The position numbers and the translations under genes are program-made. A stretch of 64,000 nt of DNA from Streptomyces platensis (GTDB lineage Bacteria; Actinomycetota; Actinomycetes; Streptomycetales; Streptomycetaceae): assembly GCF_008704855.1 (NCBI RefSeq), contig NZ_CP023691.1, positions 5,704,001 to 5,768,000 of the forward strand, written 5' to 3'. Under the pieces are notes generated by a model. That model saw only the letters and a program-made list of their open reading frames with translations, was not told where the DNA came from and did not search any database. The stretch's first letter is position 1. Every line of letters starts with the position of its first letter. Positions 41,081 to 50,108 of this stretch are shown here, in pieces.

Positions 41081-43840
41081 ATGGACGACGGTAAGGCCGC
41101 CGGGTCGAAGCTGAAGTGGTGGAGCCGTCCGGGGAGCAGCACGGGCACGGAACCGTCCGCCGAGGCCGGCCCGCAGACGCCGCCGCCCGCCGGTAGTCCG
41201 TCGGACGGAACGCGGACCGAGGGCTCCGGCATGTCCGGCGTGCGCCACAGCGGCGAGGACTGGATCGTGCGTCCTCCGGAGCGGGGGGATGCATCGGGCG
41301 CGGCGCCGGGCTCGCAGGACGGGTCCGGGCCGGTCGGCCAGGACGGGTCCGGGCGGGTCGGTGCCGCGGTGTCCGATACCGCCGAGGCGCTGACCGCCCG
41401 GCTGCCTCACGTGCCCGGTGCGTCCGCCGGGCAGCAGGAAGAGGACTGGACCGTGCGTCCGCCGGAGCCGCGGAACGGCGTGGTGGCGCCCGGGACGCCC
41501 GGAGCTGCCGAGACGGCCGAAGTGGCCGGACCCGACGATGAGTTGACGGTCGCCGCGGCCACGACAGCCGGGGCCGGATCGGACCAGAAGGCCGCCGCGG
41601 CCGTGGACGGCCGGACCGGCGGTGCGCGGCCGGAGCCGGGGACCGTGACGCTCGGGCGGGTGCGTGCGGACGCACCGGACGAGGCCGCTCCGGCTGCCCG
41701 GACCGCCCCGGCAACGGTGACGCTGGGGCGGGTGCGCGAGGACGCGCGGGACGGGGCCGGTCTGCCCACCCGGAACCCGGACGGGGCGGACACCACGGCC
41801 ACGATGCCTACCGCGGCCGCCCCCGAAGCCGCTCCGGTGTCGCCCGCGACGCCCGCACACGCCGAGATCCGCGGCGCCGCGGCTGCCACGGCCGCCCCCG
41901 CACCCGCCGCCACGGCCACCCCGCCGGCCCCCACTCCGCCGCCGCCCGCAGCCCCCGCCCCGACCGAGTCCCCGGCCGCCGCGCCCCAGCAGCCGCTGCA
42001 TGCCGAGGACCCGTACGGCACCCCTCCCTACGGTGGTCCCGGGCCCTGGGCGCCCGCGCCGCCCGTGCAGCGGCCGATGGCGACGCCCGCACCGGGCACG
42101 GCGCTTCCGCCGCAGGCCGGGCCGCTGCCCCCGTACGGCGCCCCGGCCACCCCGCAGGCCGCGATGCCCGCCGCGGCCTACCCGGGCCCGCCACAGTCAC
42201 CCGCGCCCGCCGTGCCGTCCGGCACGACCGGTGAGGAGCGCGCGCCGCTCGCACCGGGTGCCGAGCAGCCGTACCCGGCCGGGGCGGCCGACGCCGCACG
42301 CCCCCAGCCGGACGCCGACCCGGCCGTACCCCACCGGCCGGGTCTCCAGAAGACCGGCGCCCCGCAGCCCGCCCCCGCGCAGGCCACGGCCCCCGGGCAA
42401 GCCACGACCCACGGGCAGACAGCCGCCCCCGGGGCCACCGGCTCACAGAGCGCCCCCACGGATGCCCCGGCCGCGCCCGTCGCCGGACCCGACGCGCCGC
42501 AGGAGGGCACGGACGGCGCCTTCATCCCCCACCCCGGCGACGGCGGCCCCCGCCCGGCCTCGGCAACCGCGCCCCACGCATCGGGCCCGCAGCCCGGCCC
42601 CACCGGCCCCGGCGGCCCCACCGGCCCCCACCACACCCCCACCCCCCAAGGCGCCTGGCATCAGTACGACCCCTGGAGCGCGCCGTTGCAGGGCGGGCCC
42701 GTCGTGCCGCCGGCCGGCCGCCGTAGTCGTCGGGGACCGCTGGTCGCCGGGGCGGTGGCGCTCGCCCTGCTCGCGGGGGGTGTCGGGGGTGGCATCGGCG
42801 CGTACGTCGAGCGGTACGGCGGGCTCAGCGACATCGAGCTGTCGCAGTCCGGGGCCGATGAGGGGGGACGTAAGCCCGACAGCGTCGCCGGGATCGCGCA
42901 GACCGCGTTGCCGGGGGTGGTCACCCTCCACGTGCGGGGCAGCGCCGAGCAGGGGACCGGCACCGGCTTCGTCCTCGACCACCAGGGGCACATCCTCACC
43001 AACAACCACGTGGTCGAACCGGCCGGCAGCGGCGGCGAGATCTCGGTGACCTTCAGCGGCGGTCAGACGGCCAAGGCGAAGGTCGTCGGCCGGGACGGTG
43101 GCTATGACCTCGCCGTCGTCCAGGTGGAGGGCGTGGCGGGGCTGCGGCCGCTCACCCTCGGCAACTCCGACTCGGTGCGGGTCGGCGACCCGGTGGTGGC
43201 GATCGGCGCACCGTTCGACCTCGCCAACACCGTCACGTCCGGGATCATCAGCGCCAAGCAGCGCCCGATCACCGCGGGCGGCAAGAAGGGCGACGGCAGC
43301 GATGTGTCCTATGTGGACGCCCTGCAGACCGATGCCCCCATCAACCCGGGCAACTCCGGCGGTCCGCTGGTGGACGCCAAGGCGCGGGTGATCGGCATCA
43401 ACAGCGCCATCCGCGCGGCCGACAGCGGCGGCGGCCCGGACGGCGACAGCCAGGCCCAGGGCGGCAGCATAGGGCTGGGTTTCGCCATACCCATCAATCA
43501 GGCCAAGCGGGTGGCCGAGGAGCTGATCAACTCCGGCCGGGCGACACACCCGGTGATCGGCGTCACGCTGGAGATGGAGTACGCGGGCGACGGCGCGCGG
43601 GTCAGTGAGCGCAGCAAGGACGGCCGGCAGCCGGTCCTCCCGGGCGGACCCGGAGCCAAGGCCGGGATCAAGGCCGGCGACGTGATCACCAAGGTCGACG
43701 GCGCCCCCGTGCACAGCGGTGAGGAGCTGATCGTCAAGATCCGCAGCCACCGGCCCGGCGACACGCTGGTGCTGACCGTCCGAAGGGGCGGTAAGGAGCG
43801 GTCCGTCCGGCTCAGCCTGGGATCCTCCAGCACGGGCTGA
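41081..43840 (+). CDS. htrA: HtrA-like membrane serine protease with a very long disordered N-terminus
   Basis: The 919-aa protein has ~550 cytoplasmic residues that are Pro/Ala-rich, one membrane span at ~553-575 (PLVAGAVALALLAGGVGGGI), a trypsin-like domain with triad His643 (TNNHVV), Asp676 (GYDLAVV) and Ser759 (GNSGGP), and a C-terminal PDZ domain (~800-915). GGGGAGAG precedes the ATG at 41081. HtrA proteases degrade misfolded envelope proteins. The sigE/anti-sigma neighbours imply a stress-response role. The disordered part contains two WxVRPPE motifs and two TVTLGRVR motifs. Confidence 0.93.
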   Translation: MDDGKAAGSKLKWWSRPGSSTGTEPSAEAGPQTPPPAGSPSDGTRTEGSGMSGVRHSGEDWIVRPPERGDASGAAPGSQDGSGPVGQDGSGRVGAAVSDTAEALTARLPHVPGASAGQQEEDWTVRPPEPRNGVVAPGTPGAAETAEVAGPDDELTVAAATTAGAGSDQKAAAAVDGRTGGARPEPGTVTLGRVRADAPDEAAPAARTAPATVTLGRVREDARDGAGLPTRNPDGADTTATMPTAAAPEAAPVSPATPAHAEIRGAAAATAAPAPAATATPPAPTPPPPAAPAPTESPAAAPQQPLHAEDPYGTPPYGGPGPWAPAPPVQRPMATPAPGTALPPQAGPLPPYGAPATPQAAMPAAAYPGPPQSPAPAVPSGTTGEERAPLAPGAEQPYPAGAADAARPQPDADPAVPHRPGLQKTGAPQPAPAQATAPGQATTHGQTAAPGATGSQSAPTDAPAAPVAGPDAPQEGTDGAFIPHPGDGGPRPASATAPHASGPQPGPTGPGGPTGPHHTPTPQGAWHQYDPWSAPLQGGPVVPPAGRRSRRGPLVAGAVALALLAGGVGGGIGAYVERYGGLSDIELSQSGADEGGRKPDSVAGIAQTALPGVVTLHVRGSAEQGTGTGFVLDHQGHILTNNHVVEPAGSGGEISVTFSGGQTAKAKVVGRDGGYDLAVVQVEGVAGLRPLTLGNSDSVRVGDPVVAIGAPFDLANTVTSGIISAKQRPITAGGKKGDGSDVSYVDALQTDAPINPGNSGGPLVDAKARVIGINSAIRAADSGGGPDGDSQAQGGSIGLGFAIPINQAKRVAEELINSGRATHPVIGVTLEMEYAGDGARVSERSKDGRQPVLPGGPGAKAGIKAGDVITKVDGAPVHSGEELIVKIRSHRPGDTLVLTVRRGGKERSVRLSLGSSSTG

Positions 43841-43956
43841 TCGTTTGCATGGTGTTGGGGCGGGCGACTCCCGCCCGACGTACGGGGCCAGGTACCGTGA
43901 TAGGCGGCCTGGCCCCTAGGCCACCGAAGGCCGCGGATAACCCAAGGAGCTGCAAG

Positions 43957-44436
43957 GTGTTCTTCGACATAGGACCCCTCGAGCTGGTGGCGCTCGTGAT
44001 CCTTGCCGTGCTCATCTTCGGTCCGGACAAGCTCCCCAAGGTCATCCAGGACGTGATGTCCTTCGTCCGCAAGGTCCGGGCGTTCTCGGACAGCGCCAAG
44101 GAAGACATCCGCAGCGAGCTGGGGCCGGAGTTCAAGGACTTCGAGTTCGAGGACCTCAAGCCCAAGAACTTCGTGCGCAAGCACGTCCTGGAGAAGGACG
44201 AGTACGGCCTCAAGGACCTTCAGGAGATCCGTAACGGCTTCGACCTGAAGAAGGAGATGGCCGAGGTCACCGACGCCGTCCACGGCGACGACAGCGCCTC
44301 CTCCGCCACGCCCTCGAACGGCTCCGGCCCGAGCCTGTCCAAGGAGTCCCCGGCCGCCTCCGCCGGGCGCCCCGACATGGTCAAGAGGACCGCTCAGCCG
44401 GACGAGCGTCCGCCGTTCGACGCCGACGCCACCTGA
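43957..44436 (+). CDS. tatB: Twin-arginine translocase subunit TatB
   Basis: The 159-aa protein has an N-terminal membrane helix ending in FGPDKLPKV, the hinge typical of TatA/B, then a long amphipathic helix and a charged, disordered end. The starting GTG at 43957 (VFFDIGPLEL) has AAGGAG at 43944-43949. Unlike TatA it carries the acidic EL(V/A) motif near the start, supporting TatB, which binds folded precursors with RR signals. The tatA and tatC genes are not in the window. Confidence 0.93.
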   Translation: MFFDIGPLELVALVILAVLIFGPDKLPKVIQDVMSFVRKVRAFSDSAKEDIRSELGPEFKDFEFEDLKPKNFVRKHVLEKDEYGLKDLQEIRNGFDLKKEMAEVTDAVHGDDSASSATPSNGSGPSLSKESPAASAGRPDMVKRTAQPDERPPFDADAT

Positions 44437-44555
44437 CACACACCGGTATGACTGTCTGTGTGGAAGCCTATGGCTATGCTCCGGGTGTCCGGGGTTCGGT
44501 CGCCTGAGGGGGGCGGGCCGCCCACGACGCAGGGCAACAAGGAGGCTCCGCGCAG

Positions 44556-45200
44556 ATGGAGACGACCAGTCCGTCAGCGACACATGAGGCGGCCGCCGGC
44601 GCCGGCCGGAAGGTCGACGGCTATCTGCTGGCCGCGTTCCCGTGGTACGGCCTCGATGAGGCATTCACCGGTCCGCGCTGGCTGATGCAGGTCGGCGCGG
44701 CCGCGGACGGCACCGTCGAGCACGGCGCCACCGGCCACGGCGAGGAGCCCACCATCAAGGTGGAGCCGCCGCAGGACGAGCGGTTCGCGGTCGTGGTGAC
44801 GGTCGCCAGCCGCCCCGTGCGGCGCAGCGGTGACGGCACCGGCGTCCTGGAGGCGACCTCGGTCTCGACGGCCGCCTGGCTCGCCGGGTCGGGGCTGCTC
44901 GCGCAGACCTGGCCGACCCAGATGGACCGGACACTGCGCCAGGACTGGCTGGACCAGCAGACGATGCTCGCCTGGGAGCTGGCCGACGATCTCGGCGGCG
45001 GCAGCTGGAGCGAGCTGATGCTGCCGGTGGACGGGGTGCCCACGTCGTTCGCCTACCGCGAGTCCGAGTACGGCTGGGTGCTGGCCGGCTCGGCGGGCGA
45101 AGGCTCTGAGGACGTGCACATCGGCGCCTACGGGCGGGGGATGAGCGCGTACGGGCTGGGATTCTCGGTGATCAAGGACCTGTCCGCGTACGAGGGCTGA
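44556..45200 (+). CDS. Conserved hypothetical protein
   Basis: The 214-aa product lacks membrane segments and signal peptide. It contains the stretches WYGLDEAFTGPRWLMQ and MSAYGLGFSVIKDL and several Trp residues, so it is a folded soluble protein. AAGGAGG at 44539-44545 precedes the ATG. I do not recognise the family. It follows tatB by 119 bp, and a terminator lies just beyond it. Confidence 0.78.
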   Translation: METTSPSATHEAAAGAGRKVDGYLLAAFPWYGLDEAFTGPRWLMQVGAAADGTVEHGATGHGEEPTIKVEPPQDERFAVVVTVASRPVRRSGDGTGVLEATSVSTAAWLAGSGLLAQTWPTQMDRTLRQDWLDQQTMLAWELADDLGGGSWSELMLPVDGVPTSFAYRESEYGWVLAGSAGEGSEDVHIGAYGRGMSAYGLGFSVIKDLSAYEG

Positions 45201-45263
45201 GCCGGGGCGCACGCCGGGTCGCGCCGGGGGACCGGACGGCCGCGCGCGGCAGCAAGGCAGCAA

Positions 45264-45293
45264 AAGGGGCGGACCCGTAAGGGCCCGCCCCTT
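45264..45293. terminator. Bidirectional terminator between convergent genes
   Basis: AAGGGGCGG-A-CCC pairs with GGG-C-CCGCCCCTT around a GTAA loop, followed by TTCG. Confidence 0.8.
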
Positions 45294-45353
45294 CGCACAT
45301 CCTCCGGGAGCCGGGAGGCGGCGTCCCCTACGGCCGTCGCGCCTCCCGCCGTC

Positions 45354-46514
45354 TCAGAACTTGTTGCGCGGGGTGATCCCCAGCGACATCCCGGACAGGC
45401 CCCGCTGACGGCCGCCCAGCTTGCCCGCGATGGTGCGGATCGCCGAGCCGGCGGGGGAGTCGGGGTCGGTCAGCACGACCGGCTTGCCCTCGTCGCCGCC
45501 CTCGCGCAGCCGGACATCGATCGGGATGGCACCGAGCACCGGTACCTGGGTGCCGGTCGTCTTCGTCAGGCCCTCGGCGACCCGCTCGCCGCCGCCGGTA
45601 CCGAAGACATCGACCATCTCGTCGCAGTGCGGGCAGGGCAGCCCGGACATGTTCTCGACCACGCCGACGATCTTCTGGTGGGTCTGCACGGCGATCGAAC
45701 CGGCCCGCTCGGCGACCTCGGCGGCGGCCTGCTGCGGGGTGGTGACGACGAGGATCTCGGCGTTCGGGACGAGCTGGGCCACCGAGATGGCGATATCGCC
45801 GGTGCCCGGCGGCAGGTCCAGGAGGAGGACGTCCAGGTCGCCCCAGTAGACGTCGGCGAGGAACTGCTGGAGCGCGCGGTGCAGCATCGGGCCGCGCCAG
45901 ACGACGGGGGCGTTGCCGGGGGTGAACATGCCGATCGAGATGACCTTCACGCCGTTCGCCGACGGCGGCATGATCATGTTCTCGACCTGGGTGGGCTTGC
46001 CGTAGGCGCCCAGCATGCGGGGCACGGAGTGGCCGTAGATGTCGGCGTCCACGACACCGACCTTCAGACCGTCGGCCGCCATCGCCGCGGCGAGGTTCAC
46101 CGTCACCGACGACTTGCCCACGCCGCCCTTGCCGGAGGCGACCGCGTAGACCCGGGTCAGCGAACCGGGCTGGGCGAACGGCACCTCACGCTCGGCGGTG
46201 CCGCCGCGCAGCGACGCCGCCAGTTCCTTGCGCTGCTCGTCGCTCATCACGTCCAGCTCGACGGCGACGGAGGTGACGCCCTCGACCCGCTCGACGGCCT
46301 CGCGCACATTGCTGGTGATCGTCTCGCGCATCGGGCAGCCGGAGACGGTCAGATAGACCACCACCGCCACCGCGCCGTCCGCCGCGATGTCCACCGATTT
46401 GACCATCCCCAGCTCGGTGATGGGGCGGTGGATCTCGGGGTCGTTCACCGTCGCGAGCGCTTCGCGGACCGCGTCCTCGCTCGGGGTGGCGCCATGGGGC
46501 GTGTCGGTAGCCAT
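45354..46514 (-). CDS. mrp: Mrp/ApbC Fe-S cluster carrier ATPase
   Basis: The 386-aa protein has an N-terminal DUF59/MIP18 domain (residues ~10-90, with SGCPMRETI), then a P-loop ATPase with the deviant Walker A GKGGVGKSS and the CPHC motif (GLPCPHCDE) that binds a bridging Fe-S cluster. It delivers clusters to apo-proteins. It is the last gene of a minus-strand group with MgtE-N and DUF1003 genes, 42 bp after the latter. Mycobacterial mrp (Rv1229c) has the same neighbours. Confidence 0.95.
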   Translation of the reverse strand: MATDTPHGATPSEDAVREALATVNDPEIHRPITELGMVKSVDIAADGAVAVVVYLTVSGCPMRETITSNVREAVERVEGVTSVAVELDVMSDEQRKELAASLRGGTAEREVPFAQPGSLTRVYAVASGKGGVGKSSVTVNLAAAMAADGLKVGVVDADIYGHSVPRMLGAYGKPTQVENMIMPPSANGVKVISIGMFTPGNAPVVWRGPMLHRALQQFLADVYWGDLDVLLLDLPPGTGDIAISVAQLVPNAEILVVTTPQQAAAEVAERAGSIAVQTHQKIVGVVENMSGLPCPHCDEMVDVFGTGGGERVAEGLTKTTGTQVPVLGAIPIDVRLREGGDEGKPVVLTDPDSPAGSAIRTIAGKLGGRQRGLSGMSLGITPRNKF

Positions 46515-46556
46515 GTCCCGATGGTACGGCTCATGAGGCGGCCTCCGGAAAGGCCG

Positions 46557-47138
46557 TCAGCGGTCGCGTTCGTCACTCTCCGCGTCAGCGGGCTGCCGCA
46601 GCTCCAGGTCCCTGAGCATGTCCTGGAGCTCGGAGCGGATCCAGTCGCGGGTGGCGACCTCGCCGAGCCCGAGCCGCAGCGCCGCGATCTCCCGGGTCAG
46701 ATACTCGGTGTCGGCGATGGAGCGCTCGTTCTGCTTGCGGTCCTGTTCGTGGGTGACCCGGTCGCGGTCGTCCTGGCGGTTCTGCGCCAGCAGGATCAGC
46801 GGCGCGGCGTACGAGGCCTGGAGCGACAGCGCCAGCGTGAGAAAGATGAACGGGTACGTGTCGAAGCGCAGCCCGCTGGGCGCGGTGGTGTTCCAGATGA
46901 CCCACAGGATGATGGTGACGGTCATCCAGACGATGAAGCGGCCGGTCCCCAGGAAGCGGGCGATCTTCTCCGAGAGCCGCCCGAAGGCCTCCGGGTCGTA
47001 CTCGGGCAGGAACGTACGGCGCGGGGCGCGCGGCAGGTCGAGGCGCACCCGTGGCCGGTCCACGGCACCCCGGCGCAGCGCGGAGGCGCCGTTCGCCCGC
47101 GACCGTTCCCTGCCGCCGTCCCGCTCGTCAGCGCCCAT
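46557..47138 (-). CDS. DUF1003 membrane protein
   Basis: The 193-aa product has two membrane spans (RFIVWMTVTIILWVIWN and FIFLTLALSLQASYAAPLIL) followed by AQNRQDDRDRVTHEQD, the DUF1003 signature, and a charged helical end. It overlaps the MgtE-N/CBS gene by 11 bp, so the two are translationally coupled. Function unknown; the pairing with an MgtE-N/CBS protein is conserved and suggests a role with divalent cations (inference). Confidence 0.9.
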   Translation of the reverse strand: MGADERDGGRERSRANGASALRRGAVDRPRVRLDLPRAPRRTFLPEYDPEAFGRLSEKIARFLGTGRFIVWMTVTIILWVIWNTTAPSGLRFDTYPFIFLTLALSLQASYAAPLILLAQNRQDDRDRVTHEQDRKQNERSIADTEYLTREIAALRLGLGEVATRDWIRSELQDMLRDLELRQPADAESDERDR

Positions 47139-48435
47139 GCGCGGCCTTCCCGAGGCGGCCGTTGCCGGTCAGCCCGGCCGTCGCCGAGCCGTGCAGCCCG
47201 TCTTCCCGCCAGTCGTCCGGCAGCAGATGGTCCAGCACGTCGTCGACCGTGACCGCGCCCAGCAGCGCCCCGCTCTCGTCCACGACCGGCGCGGCGACCA
47301 TGTTGTACGCGGCCAGATAGCTGGTCACCTCCGGCAGCGGGGTGTCCGGCGGCAGGGCCGGCAGATCGGTGTCGGCGATCGAGCTGACCAGGGTGAACGG
47401 CGGGTCGCGCAGCAGCCGTTGGAAGTGCACCAGGCCCAGGTACTTGCCGGTGGGGGTCTCGTCCGGGGGCCGGCAGACATAGACCTGCGCGGCCAGGGCG
47501 GGGGACAGGTCCGGGTCGCGGACCCGGGCAAGCGCGTCCGCGACGGTGGCGTCCGGCCGCAGCACGATCGGCTCGGTGGTCATCAGCCCGCCGGCGGTCC
47601 GCTCCTCGTACGACATCAGCCGCCGCACATCGGCGGCCTCCTCCGGCCGCATCAGCGCCAGCAGCCGCTCCTTCTCCTCCTCCGGCAGCTCGGAGAGCAG
47701 ATCGGCGGCGTCGTCCGGGTCCATCGCCTCCAGGACGTCGGCGGCCCGCTCGTCCTTCAGCTTGCCGATGATCTCTACCTGGTCGTCCTCCGGCAGCTCC
47801 TCCAGGACGTCGGCGAGCCGGTCGTCGTCGAGCGCCGCGGCGACCTCGGCCCGCCGCTTGGCGGAGAGATGGTGCAGCACCCCGGCCAGGTCGGCGGGCC
47901 GCAGCTGTTCGAAGGTGGCGAGCAGGCTCTCCGCGCCCTGCCCGTGCTCCTCCAGCGAGAAGCCGGTCACCGCCGACCACTCCACGGTCAGCGCCTCTCC
48001 CTTGCGGCGCAGCGCCCCGCCCTTCCCCTTCCGTACGAAGACCTTGTCGATCTCCCAGTCGCGGCGGGCCGGCAGCTGGGTGATGCCGATGTCGAGGACG
48101 GTGACCTCCTCCCCGGTCTCCACCAGCCGCACCCGCCGGTCGAGCAGCTCGCCCAGCACCAGCGTCTCGGACGCCCGCTGTTCGAAGCGCCGCATGTTGA
48201 CCACGCCGGTGATGACGATCTGGCCGGAGTCCACCCCGGTCACCCGCGTCATGGGGACGAAGATCCGGCGCCGGCTGATCACCTCGACGACCACGCCGAG
48301 CAGCCGCGGCGGACGGTCGCCGACCCGGAGCAGCGCGACGAGGTCCCGCAGCCGGCCGACCTGGTCGCCGTTGGGGTCGAAGACGGCGCTGCCGGCGAGG
48401 TGGGAGACGAAGACCCGGGGCGTCACGACTGCCAT
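47128..48435 (-). CDS. MgtE-N/CBS protein with PRC-barrel, lacking the MgtE channel domain
   Basis: The 435-aa soluble protein has PRC-barrel-like segments (residues ~1-170), an MgtE N-domain with helical repeats (ADLAGVLHHLS ... VLEELPEDDQVEII ... EAMDPDDAADLL) and a CBS pair (~275-415). No membrane span follows, so it is not a complete magnesium transporter; it could sense Mg2+ or nucleotides for its coupled DUF1003 neighbour. I chose the ATG at 48435 (MAVVTPRVFVSHL). The frame extends 15 codons upstream without support. Confidence 0.9.
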   Translation of the reverse strand: MAVVTPRVFVSHLAGSAVFDPNGDQVGRLRDLVALLRVGDRPPRLLGVVVEVISRRRIFVPMTRVTGVDSGQIVITGVVNMRRFEQRASETLVLGELLDRRVRLVETGEEVTVLDIGITQLPARRDWEIDKVFVRKGKGGALRRKGEALTVEWSAVTGFSLEEHGQGAESLLATFEQLRPADLAGVLHHLSAKRRAEVAAALDDDRLADVLEELPEDDQVEIIGKLKDERAADVLEAMDPDDAADLLSELPEEEKERLLALMRPEEAADVRRLMSYEERTAGGLMTTEPIVLRPDATVADALARVRDPDLSPALAAQVYVCRPPDETPTGKYLGLVHFQRLLRDPPFTLVSSIADTDLPALPPDTPLPEVTSYLAAYNMVAAPVVDESGALLGAVTVDDVLDHLLPDDWREDGLHGSATAGLTGNGRLGKAAHGR

Positions 48436-48629
48436 ACGGAGCGCCGCCCTTCTCCCGTTCGGCCCGAAATAAGGCATCAATCCGGGTTCAGGCTAACGCG
48501 CCCGGCTCTGCGCCGCCCCGGTGAGAGAGGCCGTAGGGTGACCGCCACGCACCCGCCGACGACCCGGCGCGGCCCAGGTACGCTGCCGTACTGCTGCCGA
48601 GATCACCCGCATCAGGAGGCCGAGCCGAC

Positions 48630-49418
48630 GTGAGCGCAATCCCCCCGGGGTCCGGCCCCCGACCCCTGCCCGGAACCCGTCGTACGGGACGGGCTGCGCT
48701 CGCGGGGGCGGTCTGCGCGGCACTGGCCGTGGCGCTGACCGGCTGCGGCGGGGAGACCGATCCGGACGCCGGCACCAACGGCATGGGAAAGCTGCCCGCC
48801 GCGAAGGTCGAGGCCAAGGCCAAGGCCGCGGCCCAGCGCGCCGAGACGGTGCACCTCTCCGGCAATGTCGTCAGCCAGGGCCGCACCTACAAGCTCGACA
48901 TGAGCCTGGCGAAGGACGGCGCCAAGGGCGAGCTGACCACCAAGGCGGCCGCCTTCCAGCTGCTGCGGGTCGGCGAGTCCCTCTATCTGAAGGCGGACGC
49001 GGCCTTCTGGGCCGGTGAGAAGAGCGGCAGCTCGGGCACGCCCGACCAGGCGGCGGCGCAGAAGCTCGGCGGCAAGTACGTCAAGGTGCCCGCCAAGGAC
49101 CCGGTCTACCAGCGCTTCAGCGGCTTCACCGACAAGGACACCCTGCTCGCCGGACTGCTCGGCCTGCACGGCAAGCTGACCTCCGGTGACCGCGGTGACC
49201 TCGACGGGGTCCGCACCATCCGGCTCACCGCCGGCGCGGGCTCCGGCGGCACCCTCGATGTCTCGCTGGAGGGCACGCCCTACCCGCTGCGGCTGCACCG
49301 GGCCGGCGGCGCGGGCGTGGTGCGGATGAGTGACTGGGGCAAGAGCGTGGACCTCAAGGCCCCGGACAAGGACCAGGTCGTGGACTACGGCACCCGGATC
49401 TCCGGCGGGGGTCACTAG
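48630..49418 (+). CDS. LppX/LprG-like lipoprotein
   Basis: The 262-aa product starts at GTG with AGGAGG upstream. Its signal peptide ends in lipobox ALTGC with the Cys at residue 39. The mature region (KAAAQRAETVHLSG, GELTTKAAAFQLLRVGESLYLKAD) fits the LppX/LprAFG-type fold that carries lipids in mycobacteria. The homology is distant, so lipid binding is inference. It is divergent from the MgtE-N gene and convergent with the next gene. Confidence 0.8.
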   Translation: MSAIPPGSGPRPLPGTRRTGRAALAGAVCAALAVALTGCGGETDPDAGTNGMGKLPAAKVEAKAKAAAQRAETVHLSGNVVSQGRTYKLDMSLAKDGAKGELTTKAAAFQLLRVGESLYLKADAAFWAGEKSGSSGTPDQAAAQKLGGKYVKVPAKDPVYQRFSGFTDKDTLLAGLLGLHGKLTSGDRGDLDGVRTIRLTAGAGSGGTLDVSLEGTPYPLRLHRAGGAGVVRMSDWGKSVDLKAPDKDQVVDYGTRISGGGH

Positions 49419-49467
49419 GTCCTCTCGTCCCGCGGACGGGGCCGAGCTCCTGACGGCCGCCCGGGGC

Positions 49468-50007
49468 TCAGCCCTTGCGACCCCGCCGCAGCAGCTTCGG
49501 CAGCGCGGCCGGGACGGGGCGCCGGGTGATCGCGGGGCTGGCCGGTGCCGGCGCGGCATGCGACTCGTCCGGCATCTGCCCGGGGCGCTGGGTGGTCTCC
49601 CCGGTCGGCTCCAGCCGCAGCACCCGGCACTCGCGCGCCCAGCGCTCCGTGAGGGTGTCCGCGTCCGGCGCGTTCAGCCGCTTGCCCTTGAGCTCGTCGA
49701 CCGCGGCCTGCCAGGCCTCGCTCTCCGGGGACAGCTCGACGACCCGGGCCTGCCAGGCGACCAGCCGGCCGCCCTTGTCCTTGCTGCGGACGGTGACCGT
49801 CGCCGTCCCGCCGTCGGCCAGTCCGAGGTCGGCCAGCGGCTGCTCGCCGGCGCCGTCCCCGATGAGGCAGGCGGCTCCGTCGAGCCACAGATGCCACAGC
49901 GCACGGGACGGGCCGGCCGTCCCCCGTACCCAGATGAGGCCGGACTTCTTCGTGGCCTCTTCGATGAGCGCCCGATCGTGCAGGGCCTGCGACACGGTCT
50001 CCGTCAT
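49468..50007 (-). CDS. Conserved hypothetical protein downstream of corA
   Basis: The 179-aa product has HDRALIEEATKKSGLIWVR near the N-terminus and LWHLWLDGAACLIGDG, which recall a split-barrel (PNPOx-like) fold, and a Pro/Arg-rich disordered end. The ATG at 50007 lacks a strong Shine-Dalgarno. It lies 101 bp after corA on the same strand with a GC-rich hairpin between (50084-50101). Function unknown. Confidence 0.7.
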   Translation of the reverse strand: MTETVSQALHDRALIEEATKKSGLIWVRGTAGPSRALWHLWLDGAACLIGDGAGEQPLADLGLADGGTATVTVRSKDKGGRLVAWQARVVELSPESEAWQAAVDELKGKRLNAPDADTLTERWARECRVLRLEPTGETTQRPGQMPDESHAAPAPASPAITRRPVPAALPKLLRRGRKG

Positions 50008-50108
50008 ACGGCTCAGCCTAATCGCCCCTGCCCTGGGCGACCGGGGCCGCCCAGGCGCTGAGATGCGCGGACGTGCGGGCGGCGCCGGGCGGGCGCCCGG
50101 CACCGGGA

